From assembly GCF_000743945.1 (NCBI RefSeq), contig NZ_CP009238.1:930001-994000 (forward strand): a stretch of DNA of 64,000 bases, written 5' to 3'. Both the position numbers and the translations under genes were made by a program. Shown here piece after piece: positions 45,563 to 53,111 of this stretch. Under the pieces are notes generated by a model that saw only the letters and a list, made by a program, of their open reading frames with translations, had not been told where the DNA came from and did no database searches. The first letter of the stretch is position 1. Every line of letters begins with the position of its first letter. Origin of the DNA: Basilea psittacipulmonis DSM 24701 (GTDB lineage Bacteria; Pseudomonadota; Gammaproteobacteria; Burkholderiales; Burkholderiaceae_B).

Positions 45563-46648
45563 ATGTCTTCTGATACACACATTACACCTATTCCACCTAA
45601 TGAGACTTTACCACCACGTAAAGTCATCCGTGGTTGGATCGCTGGCTTTGCTAATGAGAAAAACACAGTAAGAGCGATTATCTTGATGAGTATTGATATC
45701 GTACTGTTTTTCGCCACGTTAGCAGGGGTGGTTTTATTTGATTTTTGGCTTTGGAAACTATTTTGTTCCTTGCTTTGCGGGTTTGTCATTGGTCGTTTAT
45801 TTATTATTGGACATGATGCGTGTCATCAGAGTTTGACGGACAATCGTAAATTAAACAAAATTTTAGGTCGCATTGCTTTTTTACCCTCTGTCTCGCCCTA
45901 TAGTTTGTGGGATGTAGGGCATAATGTGGTCCATCATGGTTATACGAATTTAAAAGGTGTGGACTTTGTATGGGCTCCCTCAAGCAAAGAGGAATACGAT
46001 GCGATGAGTCCTCTACGCCAGTGGCTAGAACGCGTGTATCGTAGTGGCTGGGCCCCAGGTTTGTATTACATGATTGAAATCTGGTGGAAACGTATGATGT
46101 TCCCCTCTAAGGCCTATATGGGTACACAGCGTAAAAGCTTTTTCTGGGATGGCTTATTGTGCAGTGTTTTTGGTATCGCTTGGGCAGGCGTGATGATTGG
46201 CTTGGCGATGATAACGCAACAGTCGATTGTGTTGTTATTATTGCTTGGCTGGGCCGTACCATTATTCTTTTGGTTCAGTATGATTGGATTGGTAGTATAT
46301 GTTCATCATACTCATACGAAAGTTGTTTGGCATGATGATAAGAAAGAGTGGGCCGAAGCAGCACCGTTTGTTTCAACGACCGTGCACCATACCTTTAAAA
46401 TGAATTTTGGAGCGTTGTTGCATCATATTATGGAACATACTGCTCATCACGTGGATATGAGTATTCCTTTATATGAGTTAAAAAAGGCCCAATCCACATT
46501 AGAAGAGATACTCCCAGAACGTATCGTGATTCAACCATTTAGTTGGGATTGGTATATGCGTACGGCTCGTGCATGTAAACTTTACGATTTCAAACATAAG
46601 GTTTGGACGGATTTTGACGGCAAGCCTATTGAACGAGACGAAGTTTAA
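45563..46648 (+). CDS. Membrane fatty-acid desaturase
   Basis: The 361-residue protein is a membrane-bound di-iron desaturase. All three His boxes are visible: GHDACHQ, HNVVHHG and HTAHH, with an additional STTVHHTFKM. Hydrophobic pairs flank the boxes. It probably introduces double bonds into membrane acyl chains with oxygen; regiospecificity cannot be told. The ATG at 45563 is chosen since AGGACG lies six bases upstream; the longer frame from TTG 45503 would begin inside the promoter. It has its own promoter and terminator, so it is an independent unit placed between rnhB and the SPOUT methyltransferase gene. Confidence 0.88.
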   Translation: MSSDTHITPIPPNETLPPRKVIRGWIAGFANEKNTVRAIILMSIDIVLFFATLAGVVLFDFWLWKLFCSLLCGFVIGRLFIIGHDACHQSLTDNRKLNKILGRIAFLPSVSPYSLWDVGHNVVHHGYTNLKGVDFVWAPSSKEEYDAMSPLRQWLERVYRSGWAPGLYYMIEIWWKRMMFPSKAYMGTQRKSFFWDGLLCSVFGIAWAGVMIGLAMITQQSIVLLLLLGWAVPLFFWFSMIGLVVYVHHTHTKVVWHDDKKEWAEAAPFVSTTVHHTFKMNFGALLHHIMEHTAHHVDMSIPLYELKKAQSTLEEILPERIVIQPFSWDWYMRTARACKLYDFKHKVWTDFDGKPIERDEV

Positions 46649-46658
46649 AGCTGTATAG

Positions 46659-46688
46659 AAAACCGATGTATCCCAGCATCGGTTTTTT
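46659..46688 (+). terminator. Terminator after the desaturase gene
   Basis: AAAACCGATG (46659-46668) pairs with CATCGGTTTT (46677-46686) with an eight-base loop and ends in a run of six T. Confidence 0.92.
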
Positions 46689-46754
46689 ACTAATTCAGAC
46701 CTCTTTTTATGATACATTAATCCAAGAACGATCACGATACCTGTTGGAGACCTT

Positions 46755-47510
46755 ATGAATTTTATTACCTCAAAAGAAAATCATTTATTTAAACGATGGA
46801 AAAAGCTTCCTAAAGAACAGGTATTGCTAGAGGGGGAACATCTTTGTCAATCATGGTTATCGACTTATGGAAAGCCAAAAGCCACGCTGATTTCGGAACA
46901 TGCCGTCGGTAAATATGCTCGTTACGGTCACCAAGATGGACAAACCTTTATATTAGCCGATCGATTATTTAACCAATTATCCTCTGTTCCGAGTCCACAA
47001 GGGGTGATGTACTGGGTCGATATCCCCATCGAAAACACCCAAGAGGTCTTAGAAGAAAATGCTTTATTACTGGACCGCATACAAGATCCTGGTAATTTAG
47101 GGACGATACTCAGAAATGCCGCTGCGGCAGGCGTTCGCTTGGTGTATCTGTCCTCAGGCTGTGCTAATCCTTGGTCAGACAAAGTATTAAGAAGTGCACA
47201 AGGGGCTCATTTTGTGCTAAAAATCTTAACTCAACAAAACTTATCTCAAGTGATTCAACACAAAAAAATTCCAATTTTTGCGACCACCTTGTCTAAAACC
47301 GCTAAAAATCTATATACGTTTAACATTCCACCATCATGTGCTTGGTTGATGGGAAACGAGGGTAGTGGGATAGAAAAAACATTATTAGACTTGGTTGATG
47401 ACAGTATTTTTATTCCCCAAGACTCATGCGTAGAGTCTTTAAATGTAGGCGTTGCCAGTGCATTGGTTTTGTTCGAGCAGCGCCGACAATCTTTTTATAG
47501 TCAAAAATAA
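46755..47510 (+). CDS. TrmH family (SPOUT) RNA 2'-O-methyltransferase
   Basis: The 251-residue protein has an N-terminal substrate-binding part (TSKENHLFKRWKKL) and a SPOUT domain with LLDRIQDPGNLGTILRNAAA near 95 (shortened), WLMGNEGSGIEKTLL near 200 and ESLNVGVASALVLFEQRR near 225. It is a paralogue of RlmB in this window but only distantly similar, and its RNA target is unknown. A homologue commonly follows rnhB in betaproteobacteria. Confidence 0.9.
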   Translation: MNFITSKENHLFKRWKKLPKEQVLLEGEHLCQSWLSTYGKPKATLISEHAVGKYARYGHQDGQTFILADRLFNQLSSVPSPQGVMYWVDIPIENTQEVLEENALLLDRIQDPGNLGTILRNAAAAGVRLVYLSSGCANPWSDKVLRSAQGAHFVLKILTQQNLSQVIQHKKIPIFATTLSKTAKNLYTFNIPPSCAWLMGNEGSGIEKTLLDLVDDSIFIPQDSCVESLNVGVASALVLFEQRRQSFYSQK

Positions 47511-47513
47511 ATT

Positions 47514-48281
47514 ATGTATATCGATTCACATTGTCACTTAAATTTTCCTGAACTGAAAGAAAATTTGCCTGATATTTTACAAAAAATGCAAGCTAACCAA
47601 GTAAAGATGGCACTTTGCATTAATGTTGATTTGGCAGAATTTGAAGAAGTATTGGCGATTGCTCAAGCACATGAACAGTTGTATTGTTCAGTAGGCGTTC
47701 ATCCTGAAGAGGCCAAAGCCTGTGAACCAACGGTTGAACAGCTTGTCAGCCTTGCCCAACATCCCAAGGTCGTAGGTATTGGCGAGTGTGGCTTGGATTA
47801 TTATTGGCCACAGGATAGCTATGATTACCAAACAAAACGCTTTGCCACACATATTCAGGCTTCTAAGCAAACGCAGTTACCTTTGATTGTGCATACTCGT
47901 TCAGCACGTGAGGCGACCATCGATGTATTGCAAGCAGAACAAGCCGAAAGCGGGGTATTGCACTGTTTTACAGAAGACGAGGAAATGGCGAAAAAAGGCT
48001 TGGATATGGGCTTCTATATTTCTTTTTCGGGCATTATTACATTTAAAAGTGCCACCGCATTACAAGAAGTCGTGAAATACGTGCCTTTGGACCGTATGTT
48101 GATTGAAACGGATTCGCCTTTTTTATCACCAGTGCCTTATCGTGGCAAAACGAACGATCCCTCGAAAGTCATTTATGTGGCAGAGAAAATCGCTGAATTA
48201 AAGGGATTGAGCGTTCAAGAAGTGGCGAGACAAACCACCGCCAATTTTTTTCAATTATTTTCAAAAGTGATCCCGATATGA
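47514..48281 (+). CDS. TatD family metal-dependent hydrolase (DNase)
   Basis: The 255-residue TIM-barrel protein belongs to the TatD/YcfH family of metal-dependent nucleases. Metal ligands are H6 and H8 (IDSHCHLNF), Glu in IGECGLDYYW near 90, and His in LIVHTRSA and VLHCFTE; the final Asp is in IETDSPFLSP near 202. The family has 3'-5' exonuclease and deacylase members, so the exact role is open. Its stop overlaps the next ATG by four bases. Confidence 0.92.
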   Translation: MYIDSHCHLNFPELKENLPDILQKMQANQVKMALCINVDLAEFEEVLAIAQAHEQLYCSVGVHPEEAKACEPTVEQLVSLAQHPKVVGIGECGLDYYWPQDSYDYQTKRFATHIQASKQTQLPLIVHTRSAREATIDVLQAEQAESGVLHCFTEDEEMAKKGLDMGFYISFSGIITFKSATALQEVVKYVPLDRMLIETDSPFLSPVPYRGKTNDPSKVIYVAEKIAELKGLSVQEVARQTTANFFQLFSKVIPI

Positions 48282-49261
48282 AAAAAATCGTCATACTTGT
48301 TTGCGTTGGTTTATTAACTGTCCATCACGCTTGGGCCAAAGATCCTGACTATGTAGGCAGTAACTGGGGGACGGCATACGGACAAAGCGTGACCTCTGAT
48401 TTTGATGAGCCAAAAATAGATAAAACCAGTGATGCAGCGTTTATTGATGCGACGGGGATAAGTGAAGAAGAGGGTTTGAAAACTAGTGATGCGGTGTTTA
48501 CTGATACGACGGGGATAAGTGAAGAAGAGGGTTTGAAACAGACGGATGACGAATCATTATCGTCTCAAACCGCTGAAAACGCTTTTGATAAACAGTCAAA
48601 AACAAACGATGCGATGACACCATCCGCTGAAAACGCCTTTGATAAACAGTCAAAAACAAACGATGTGATGACACCGTCCGCGACGATTCAAGACAGCACC
48701 AAACAAGCTTTTCGAGTGGCGATCCGAAACAATCGTTATCAAGATGTGGCACGCATGATTCAACAGTATCCAAAGATTGTGAATACTGTGTTGCCAGATG
48801 GTCAAACACCGTTGCAGGAAGCAATTATCGCATCGGCTTGGAATAGTTATGAACAGATATTGAATGCCCGTGATCTGAATATCAATACCGTTAACCAATT
48901 TGGCGAAACGGCTTTGATGTATGTCTCCATCATCGGTGATTTAAAACGTACCCAACAGCTGATTAAAAAAGGGGCCATGATCGATAATTGGGGCTGGAAT
49001 GCTGTACATTATGCGGTAATCAAAAAACATCCCAAGGTGTTGGCGTATTTACTAGAACAGCATCCTTGGGTAGATGCTCCTACGCCTGATGGAAGCACGG
49101 CTTTATTACTGGCGGTTGAAAAAGATTGTGATGAGTGTGCATTACAGCTTTTTGTGGCAGGTGCAGACCCTTATTTGAAAAATTCAAAAGGTGTCTCGGC
49201 CTTTGATCAAGCCAAAGCACGAAACAATCAAAAGATGATAAATATTTTCGATGTAAAGTAA
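48278..49261 (+). CDS. Exported ankyrin-repeat protein with duplicated N-terminal motifs
   Basis: The 327-residue precursor has a clear signal peptide (KKIVILVCVGLLTVHHAWA, cut near residue 20). A disordered acidic region then contains a 19-residue unit twice (TSDAAFIDATGISEEEGLK, residues 50-68 and 69-87) and an 18-residue unit twice (AENAFDKQSKTNDAMTPS, 99-116 and 117-134). From about 145 there are four to five ankyrin repeats (GQTPLQEAI, GETALMYVSI, WNAVHYAVI, GSTALLLAV). It is likely periplasmic, with protein-binding ankyrins. Ankyrin proteins next to tatD occur in related bacteria; the function is unknown. Confidence 0.88.
   Translation: MKKIVILVCVGLLTVHHAWAKDPDYVGSNWGTAYGQSVTSDFDEPKIDKTSDAAFIDATGISEEEGLKTSDAVFTDTTGISEEEGLKQTDDESLSSQTAENAFDKQSKTNDAMTPSAENAFDKQSKTNDVMTPSATIQDSTKQAFRVAIRNNRYQDVARMIQQYPKIVNTVLPDGQTPLQEAIIASAWNSYEQILNARDLNINTVNQFGETALMYVSIIGDLKRTQQLIKKGAMIDNWGWNAVHYAVIKKHPKVLAYLLEQHPWVDAPTPDGSTALLLAVEKDCDECALQLFVAGADPYLKNSKGVSAFDQAKARNNQKMINIFDVK
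48425..48679 (+). repeat. Two pairs of in-frame tandem repeats in the ankyrin gene
   Basis: A 57-bp unit occurs at 48425-48481 and 48482-48538, and an unrelated 54-bp unit at 48572-48625 and 48626-48679. Both lengths are multiples of three, so copy-number change keeps the frame. Confidence 0.9.
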
Positions 49262-49323
49262 TAATTCATTGATTTTTGTATGTTATGATGAAAAATGTTT
49301 CATTTGAAAATAAGGATAGAAAT

Positions 49324-50610
49324 ATGAGTTCAAAACATGATTTACCTTCATGGATTCAAGCAGATAACCCAGGTCCTTGGGGTATTTTCCTGAAACAAGT
49401 TGATCGTGTTGCCCCTTACCTAGGTCATTTAAGTAAATGGGTCGAAACACTGAAACGCCCCAAAAGAGCCTTGATCGTTGATATTCCTGTTGAGTTGGAT
49501 AATGGCACGATTGCTCACTTTGAGGGGTATCGAGTACAGCATAATTTATCGTTAGGTCCTGGTAAAGGTGGGGTGCGTTATCACCAAGACGTTTGCCTTT
49601 CCGAAGTCATGGCGTTGGCAGGCTGGATGTCGATTAAAAATGCGGCGGTTGGCTTGCCTTACGGTGGTGCAAAAGGGGGGATTCGTATTGATGTGAGCAA
49701 GTATTCCCAAAAAGAAATCGAACATGTCACACGTCGTTATACGAGTGAAATTGGCATGATTATTGGTCCTCAGAAAGATATTCCTGCTCCTGATGTGAAC
49801 ACAAACGCCCAAATCATGGCTTGGATGATGGATACGTATTCCCAAAACACAGGCAGTACCGCAACAGGCGTGGTAACAGGTAAACCCATTGTTCTAGGCG
49901 GGAGTTTAGGGCGTGTTGAAGCGACTGGACGGGGTGTTTTTGTCGTCGCGTCAGAAGCAGCTAAAGATAAAAACTTATCGATTCCAGGTGCCAAAGTGGC
50001 CGTACAAGGCTTTGGTAATGTAGGCAGTATTGCGGCAAAACTTTTTTATGAAGCGGGTGCAAAAGTACTGGCCATTGCGGATCATACAGGCGTGGTTTAT
50101 CACCAAAATGGCTTAAATATTCATGCTTTACTCGATTATGTGAAAGAACATAAAGGAGTGAAAGGATTCCCAGAGTCTGAGCCTATTGATGTTGATCAGT
50201 TTTGGCGTTTAGATCTGGATATCTTAGTTCCTGCTGCATTGGAGCAGCAAATTACACGTGATAATGCACCGCATATTCGTGCCAAAATCATCGTTGAAGG
50301 GGCAAATGGTCCAACCACACCAGAAGCCGATGATATTTTGAAAGAAAAGGGTGTTTATCTCGTCCCTGATGTGATTGCGAATGCAGGTGGTGTTACGGTT
50401 TCGTACTTTGAGTGGGTACAAGATTTCTCAAGCTTCTTCTGGACAGAACAGGAGATTAATGAACGCCTTGAGCATATTATGAAAAATGCCTATCGTTCGA
50501 TTTCAGAAGTGGCCGCTGAACATCAAGTCAGTTTACGTACAGCGACTTATATCGTAGCGTGCAAACGTATTTTAGGAGCAAGGGATCTAAGAGGTTTGTA
50601 TCCGTCTTAA
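49324..50610 (+). CDS. gdhA: Glutamate dehydrogenase (Glu/Leu/Phe/Val family)
   Basis: The enzyme interconverts glutamate and 2-oxoglutarate plus ammonia. The 428-residue form starts at ATG 49324 with AAGGATAG upstream; the frame extends to 49276 but without a ribosome binding site. The substrate motif GGVRYH, the catalytic Lys in [10 protein letters not shown] near 113, and the nucleotide fold [13 protein letters not shown] near 222 are visible, as is the NGPTTPEAD block. Length and motifs fit the hexameric class used for catabolism by many bacteria. NAD or NADP preference is not evident. Together with glnD it touches nitrogen balance. Confidence 0.94.
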   Translation: MSSKHDLPSWIQADNPGPWGIFLKQVDRVAPYLGHLSKWVETLKRPKRALIVDIPVELDNGTIAHFEGYRVQHNLSLGPGKGGVRYHQDVCLSEVMALAGWMSIKNAAVGLPYGGAKGGIRIDVSKYSQKEIEHVTRRYTSEIGMIIGPQKDIPAPDVNTNAQIMAWMMDTYSQNTGSTATGVVTGKPIVLGGSLGRVEATGRGVFVVASEAAKDKNLSIPGAKVAVQGFGNVGSIAAKLFYEAGAKVLAIADHTGVVYHQNGLNIHALLDYVKEHKGVKGFPESEPIDVDQFWRLDLDILVPAALEQQITRDNAPHIRAKIIVEGANGPTTPEADDILKEKGVYLVPDVIANAGGVTVSYFEWVQDFSSFFWTEQEINERLEHIMKNAYRSISEVAAEHQVSLRTATYIVACKRILGARDLRGLYPS

Positions 50611-50640
50611 TTGAGCGTTTTGTTCGCAAGTTCATCGCCA

Positions 50641-50748
50641 AAGCTGGTTTGTGCACGAACACCTAAGCTAGCTTGTGCATGGTGACTGTCTATGGTCATG
50701 GGGATACAATCAGCTTATACAGGAACACCCAAGCTGGCTTGTGCATGG
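50641..50748. repeat. Three dispersed copies of an 18-bp motif after gdhA
   Basis: AAGCTGGCTTGTGCATGG occurs at 50731-50748, and close variants at 50641-50658 and 50665-50682. Flanking GAACACC-like sequence also recurs, so the stretch between gdhA and the terminator looks like a decayed tandem repeat. Confidence 0.7.
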
Positions 50749-50794
50749 TGGCTATTAGGCTTAAAAGTTTGGAAATATCGGGCTAGGCATAAAA

Positions 50795-50827
50795 AAACAC
50801 CTAAGATAAAAAATACCTTAGGTGTTT
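50795..50827. terminator. Bidirectional terminator between gdhA and galE
   Basis: AAACACCTAAG (50795-50805) pairs with CTTAGGTGTTT (50817-50827) over 11 base pairs. On the minus strand it is followed by seven T, on the plus strand by a looser T-rich run, so it serves both converging genes. Confidence 0.88.
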
Positions 50828-50834
50828 CATTTAT

Positions 50835-51869
50835 TTATTCTTTCTCATCATAACCAGCAGGGTATTGATGTTGCCATTGTAAGGTGTGCTTCATCATATC
50901 TGCCAAAGTATAACGGCATTGCCAGTTTAATTCGCGATACGCTTTGCTTGCGTCCGCATAACAAGTGGCAATATCGCCCGCACGACGAGGCTGGATTTTG
51001 TAAGGAAGTGGTTTTTGGCTTACGGATTCAAAAGCTTGAATAATCTGCAAGACAGAAAATCCTTGACCGGTACCCAAGTTATAAACATAAAAACCTGCTT
51101 GAGGATTGTGTTCCAAAGCTGCCAAATGACCAGAAGCCAAATCCATCACGTGAATATAGTCTCGAACTCCCGTTCCATCAATCGTAGGATAATCATTACC
51201 AAATACATTTAAATAGGGGAGTCGTCCAGCATAAACTCTGGATATATAAGGCAGTAAATTATTCGGGATACCTTTTGGATCTTCTCCCAACATACCACTC
51301 GGATGTGCACCGATAGGATTAAAATATCTCAAAACAGAAACTTTAAGATGAGGGTAAGCTTTTTGTGTGTCTTCTAAAATCCGCTCAACCATATATTTGC
51401 TTGTGCCATATGGATTCGTTGTATTGCCAGTCGGTAAGTTTTCATGCAAAGGCATCACTTCGCTGAATCCATACACCGTTGCTGACGAGCTAAAAACGAT
51501 TTCGTTAACCTGTGCTTTTTTCATCGCTTCCAACAGCACCAATATCCCTGTGACATTATTGTCATAGTAAAGAATAGGCTTTTCAACGCTTTCGCCAACC
51601 GCTTTCAATCCCGCAAAATGAATCACGGCATCAATCTGATAGGTCTCAAATAGCTGATCTAATACCTTTTGATCACGCACATCACCTTGAATAAACGTTA
51701 AATCGTTTTGTTTTTCGGGATACAAAGCCTGTAAATGTTTTAAAACTTTTGGACTGGCATTACTTAAATTATCCAATAAAACAACATGATAACCTTTATC
51801 TAATAGACAAGTAGCGGTATGTGAACCAATAAATCCCAAACCACCCGTTAATAAGATACGTTTAGACAT
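50835..51869 (-). CDS. galE: UDP-glucose 4-epimerase
   Basis: GalE interconverts UDP-glucose and UDP-galactose for lipopolysaccharide or capsule sugars. The 344-residue protein has the NAD motif TGGLGFIGSH at residues 8-17, the catalytic SSSATVYG Ser/Thr and the YGTSKYMVE Tyr-Lys pair near 150. The ATG at 51869 (MSKRILLTGG) is chosen because GAGG lies six bases upstream; an ATG at 51881 precedes the ribosome binding site. It stands alone, with no other sugar genes nearby. Confidence 0.96.
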   Translation of the reverse strand: MSKRILLTGGLGFIGSHTATCLLDKGYHVVLLDNLSNASPKVLKHLQALYPEKQNDLTFIQGDVRDQKVLDQLFETYQIDAVIHFAGLKAVGESVEKPILYYDNNVTGILVLLEAMKKAQVNEIVFSSSATVYGFSEVMPLHENLPTGNTTNPYGTSKYMVERILEDTQKAYPHLKVSVLRYFNPIGAHPSGMLGEDPKGIPNNLLPYISRVYAGRLPYLNVFGNDYPTIDGTGVRDYIHVMDLASGHLAALEHNPQAGFYVYNLGTGQGFSVLQIIQAFESVSQKPLPYKIQPRRAGDIATCYADASKAYRELNWQCRYTLADMMKHTLQWQHQYPAGYDEKE

Positions 51870-51908
51870 AAAAAGCCTCATTGATCAATCTAACGCACAT
51901 TATAAAGG

Positions 51909-52174
51909 TATCAATAAAATAATCAAAGCATAATGTAAAAATGTAAATATGGAATATTAGAAGTTTAAGAAATATTAGAAGACGTTAAGTTTGAAAAATA
52001 TTAGAAGACATTAATAAGGCTTAAAGCATAAAATTTAAATGCCTTAAAAATGTATATCAATAAAATAATCAAAGCATAATGTAAAAATCAAAATATGGAA
52101 TATTAGAAGCTTGAGAAATATTAGAAGACGTTAATAAGGCTTAAAGCATAAAATTTAAATGCATTAAAAACGTA
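51909..52174. repeat. AT-rich direct repeat upstream of galE
   Basis: A 146-bp unit at 51909-52054 recurs as a 120-bp unit at 52055-52174, and a third copy seems to begin at 52175 and decays at once. Unit one differs by a 26-bp internal duplication ending in AATATTAGAAGACATT. A small GGGTATA triplet repeat follows at 52197-52215. The sequence is extremely AT-rich and has no supported gene. The rest of the gap to 52400 shows only AT-rich dyads near 52240-52285. Confidence 0.88.
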
Positions 52175-52400
52175 TATCAAAAGTAAAAGAAAGCTTAGGG
52201 TATAGGGTATAGGGTAGCTTGGGATTTCTAATAATCACCCATTTTAATATTTATATTATTCGTATAATGTATATTATGTTAAATTAGATAGATCGATTTA
52301 TAGGGATACTATCAATATACGCCACCCAGTATTCACCTCTGGTACTAAAGGAACGTGTTCACTGCTCATCTCGTATTTATCACTCATCAGCACCATCTAT

Positions 52401-52874
52401 TCACTTTTCATCCGTACGAGTCATTGAGGACATGGGAATCAGGTCTCTACGTTTCATATCGTCCCAACAGGCTTGAACATCTTTTTTGTGAACCCAATAT
52501 CCCTTTTGACGTAAAACATACGTTAAAACGCGTGTGCTATGAATAGTACGTTCATTTAAACTTTTTTGGATTTCCGATTCCAACAGAACATCACCAAAGA
52601 CTAATTTTTTCCCTTTGTTTTTATAATTGTAATAAGTGCTTTTGGAAATACCGTACAGTCCTAGCAAATAATCCAAAGAATAAATACCTAATAATGAGGT
52701 GATGTGTTTGACGCACTCAGCAGTATCCATCTCAATCAGATGCCCACTTTGTTTTAGTTGACTGTAAATCTGTGCTTTTAAAATATTAATGTCTTCCAGC
52801 AATTCCTCTCTGGTTTTTTCACTATCTGGTTTGTTTAATAAGCGTTTGACCAGATCTTCGTACTCTCGTTTCAT
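52401..52874 (-). CDS. Orphan IS3-like helix-turn-helix protein without catalytic domain
   Basis: The 157-residue protein has a charged helical N-terminus and, from about residue 65, LLGLYGISKSTYYNYKNKGKK, followed by ESEIQKSLNERTIHSTRVLTYVLRQKGYWVHKKDVQACW (key positions STRVLTYVLRQKGY). This matches the HTH_21 region at the start of IS3-family OrfB transposases (the STYY and YG-RRIT-LR--GY-V--K-V pattern) but stops before any DDE integrase core. A near-consensus ribosome binding site, GGGAGG, lies seven bases before the ATG. Base composition resembles the neighbours. It may be a domesticated DNA-binding protein or a transposase remnant kept intact. Confidence 0.6.
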   Translation of the reverse strand: MKREYEDLVKRLLNKPDSEKTREELLEDINILKAQIYSQLKQSGHLIEMDTAECVKHITSLLGIYSLDYLLGLYGISKSTYYNYKNKGKKLVFGDVLLESEIQKSLNERTIHSTRVLTYVLRQKGYWVHKKDVQACWDDMKRRDLIPMSSMTRTDEK

Positions 52875-53013
52875 GATACAACCTCCCTTTTCTCATTACT
52901 TTATATTATTTTTTTTATAAATACATGAAAACAAAAATAAACTAGGGTTTCTACCAAGATGAAGACAAAAAAATACTCGCACCCTATTATCAAGTGCGAG
53001 TATATAAGTGAAT

Positions 53014-53090
<77 letters not shown>

Positions 53091-53111
53091 AATTTGTACA
53101 AAGTCTCTATT

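Noticed and set aside
52197..52215. Telomere-like GGGTATA repeat
   Set aside because: Only three copies are present and the chromosome continues on both sides with ordinary genes.
52355..52546. Plus-strand 63-residue frame opposite the IS3-like gene
   Set aside because: It has no ribosome binding site and overlaps the better-supported minus-strand gene.
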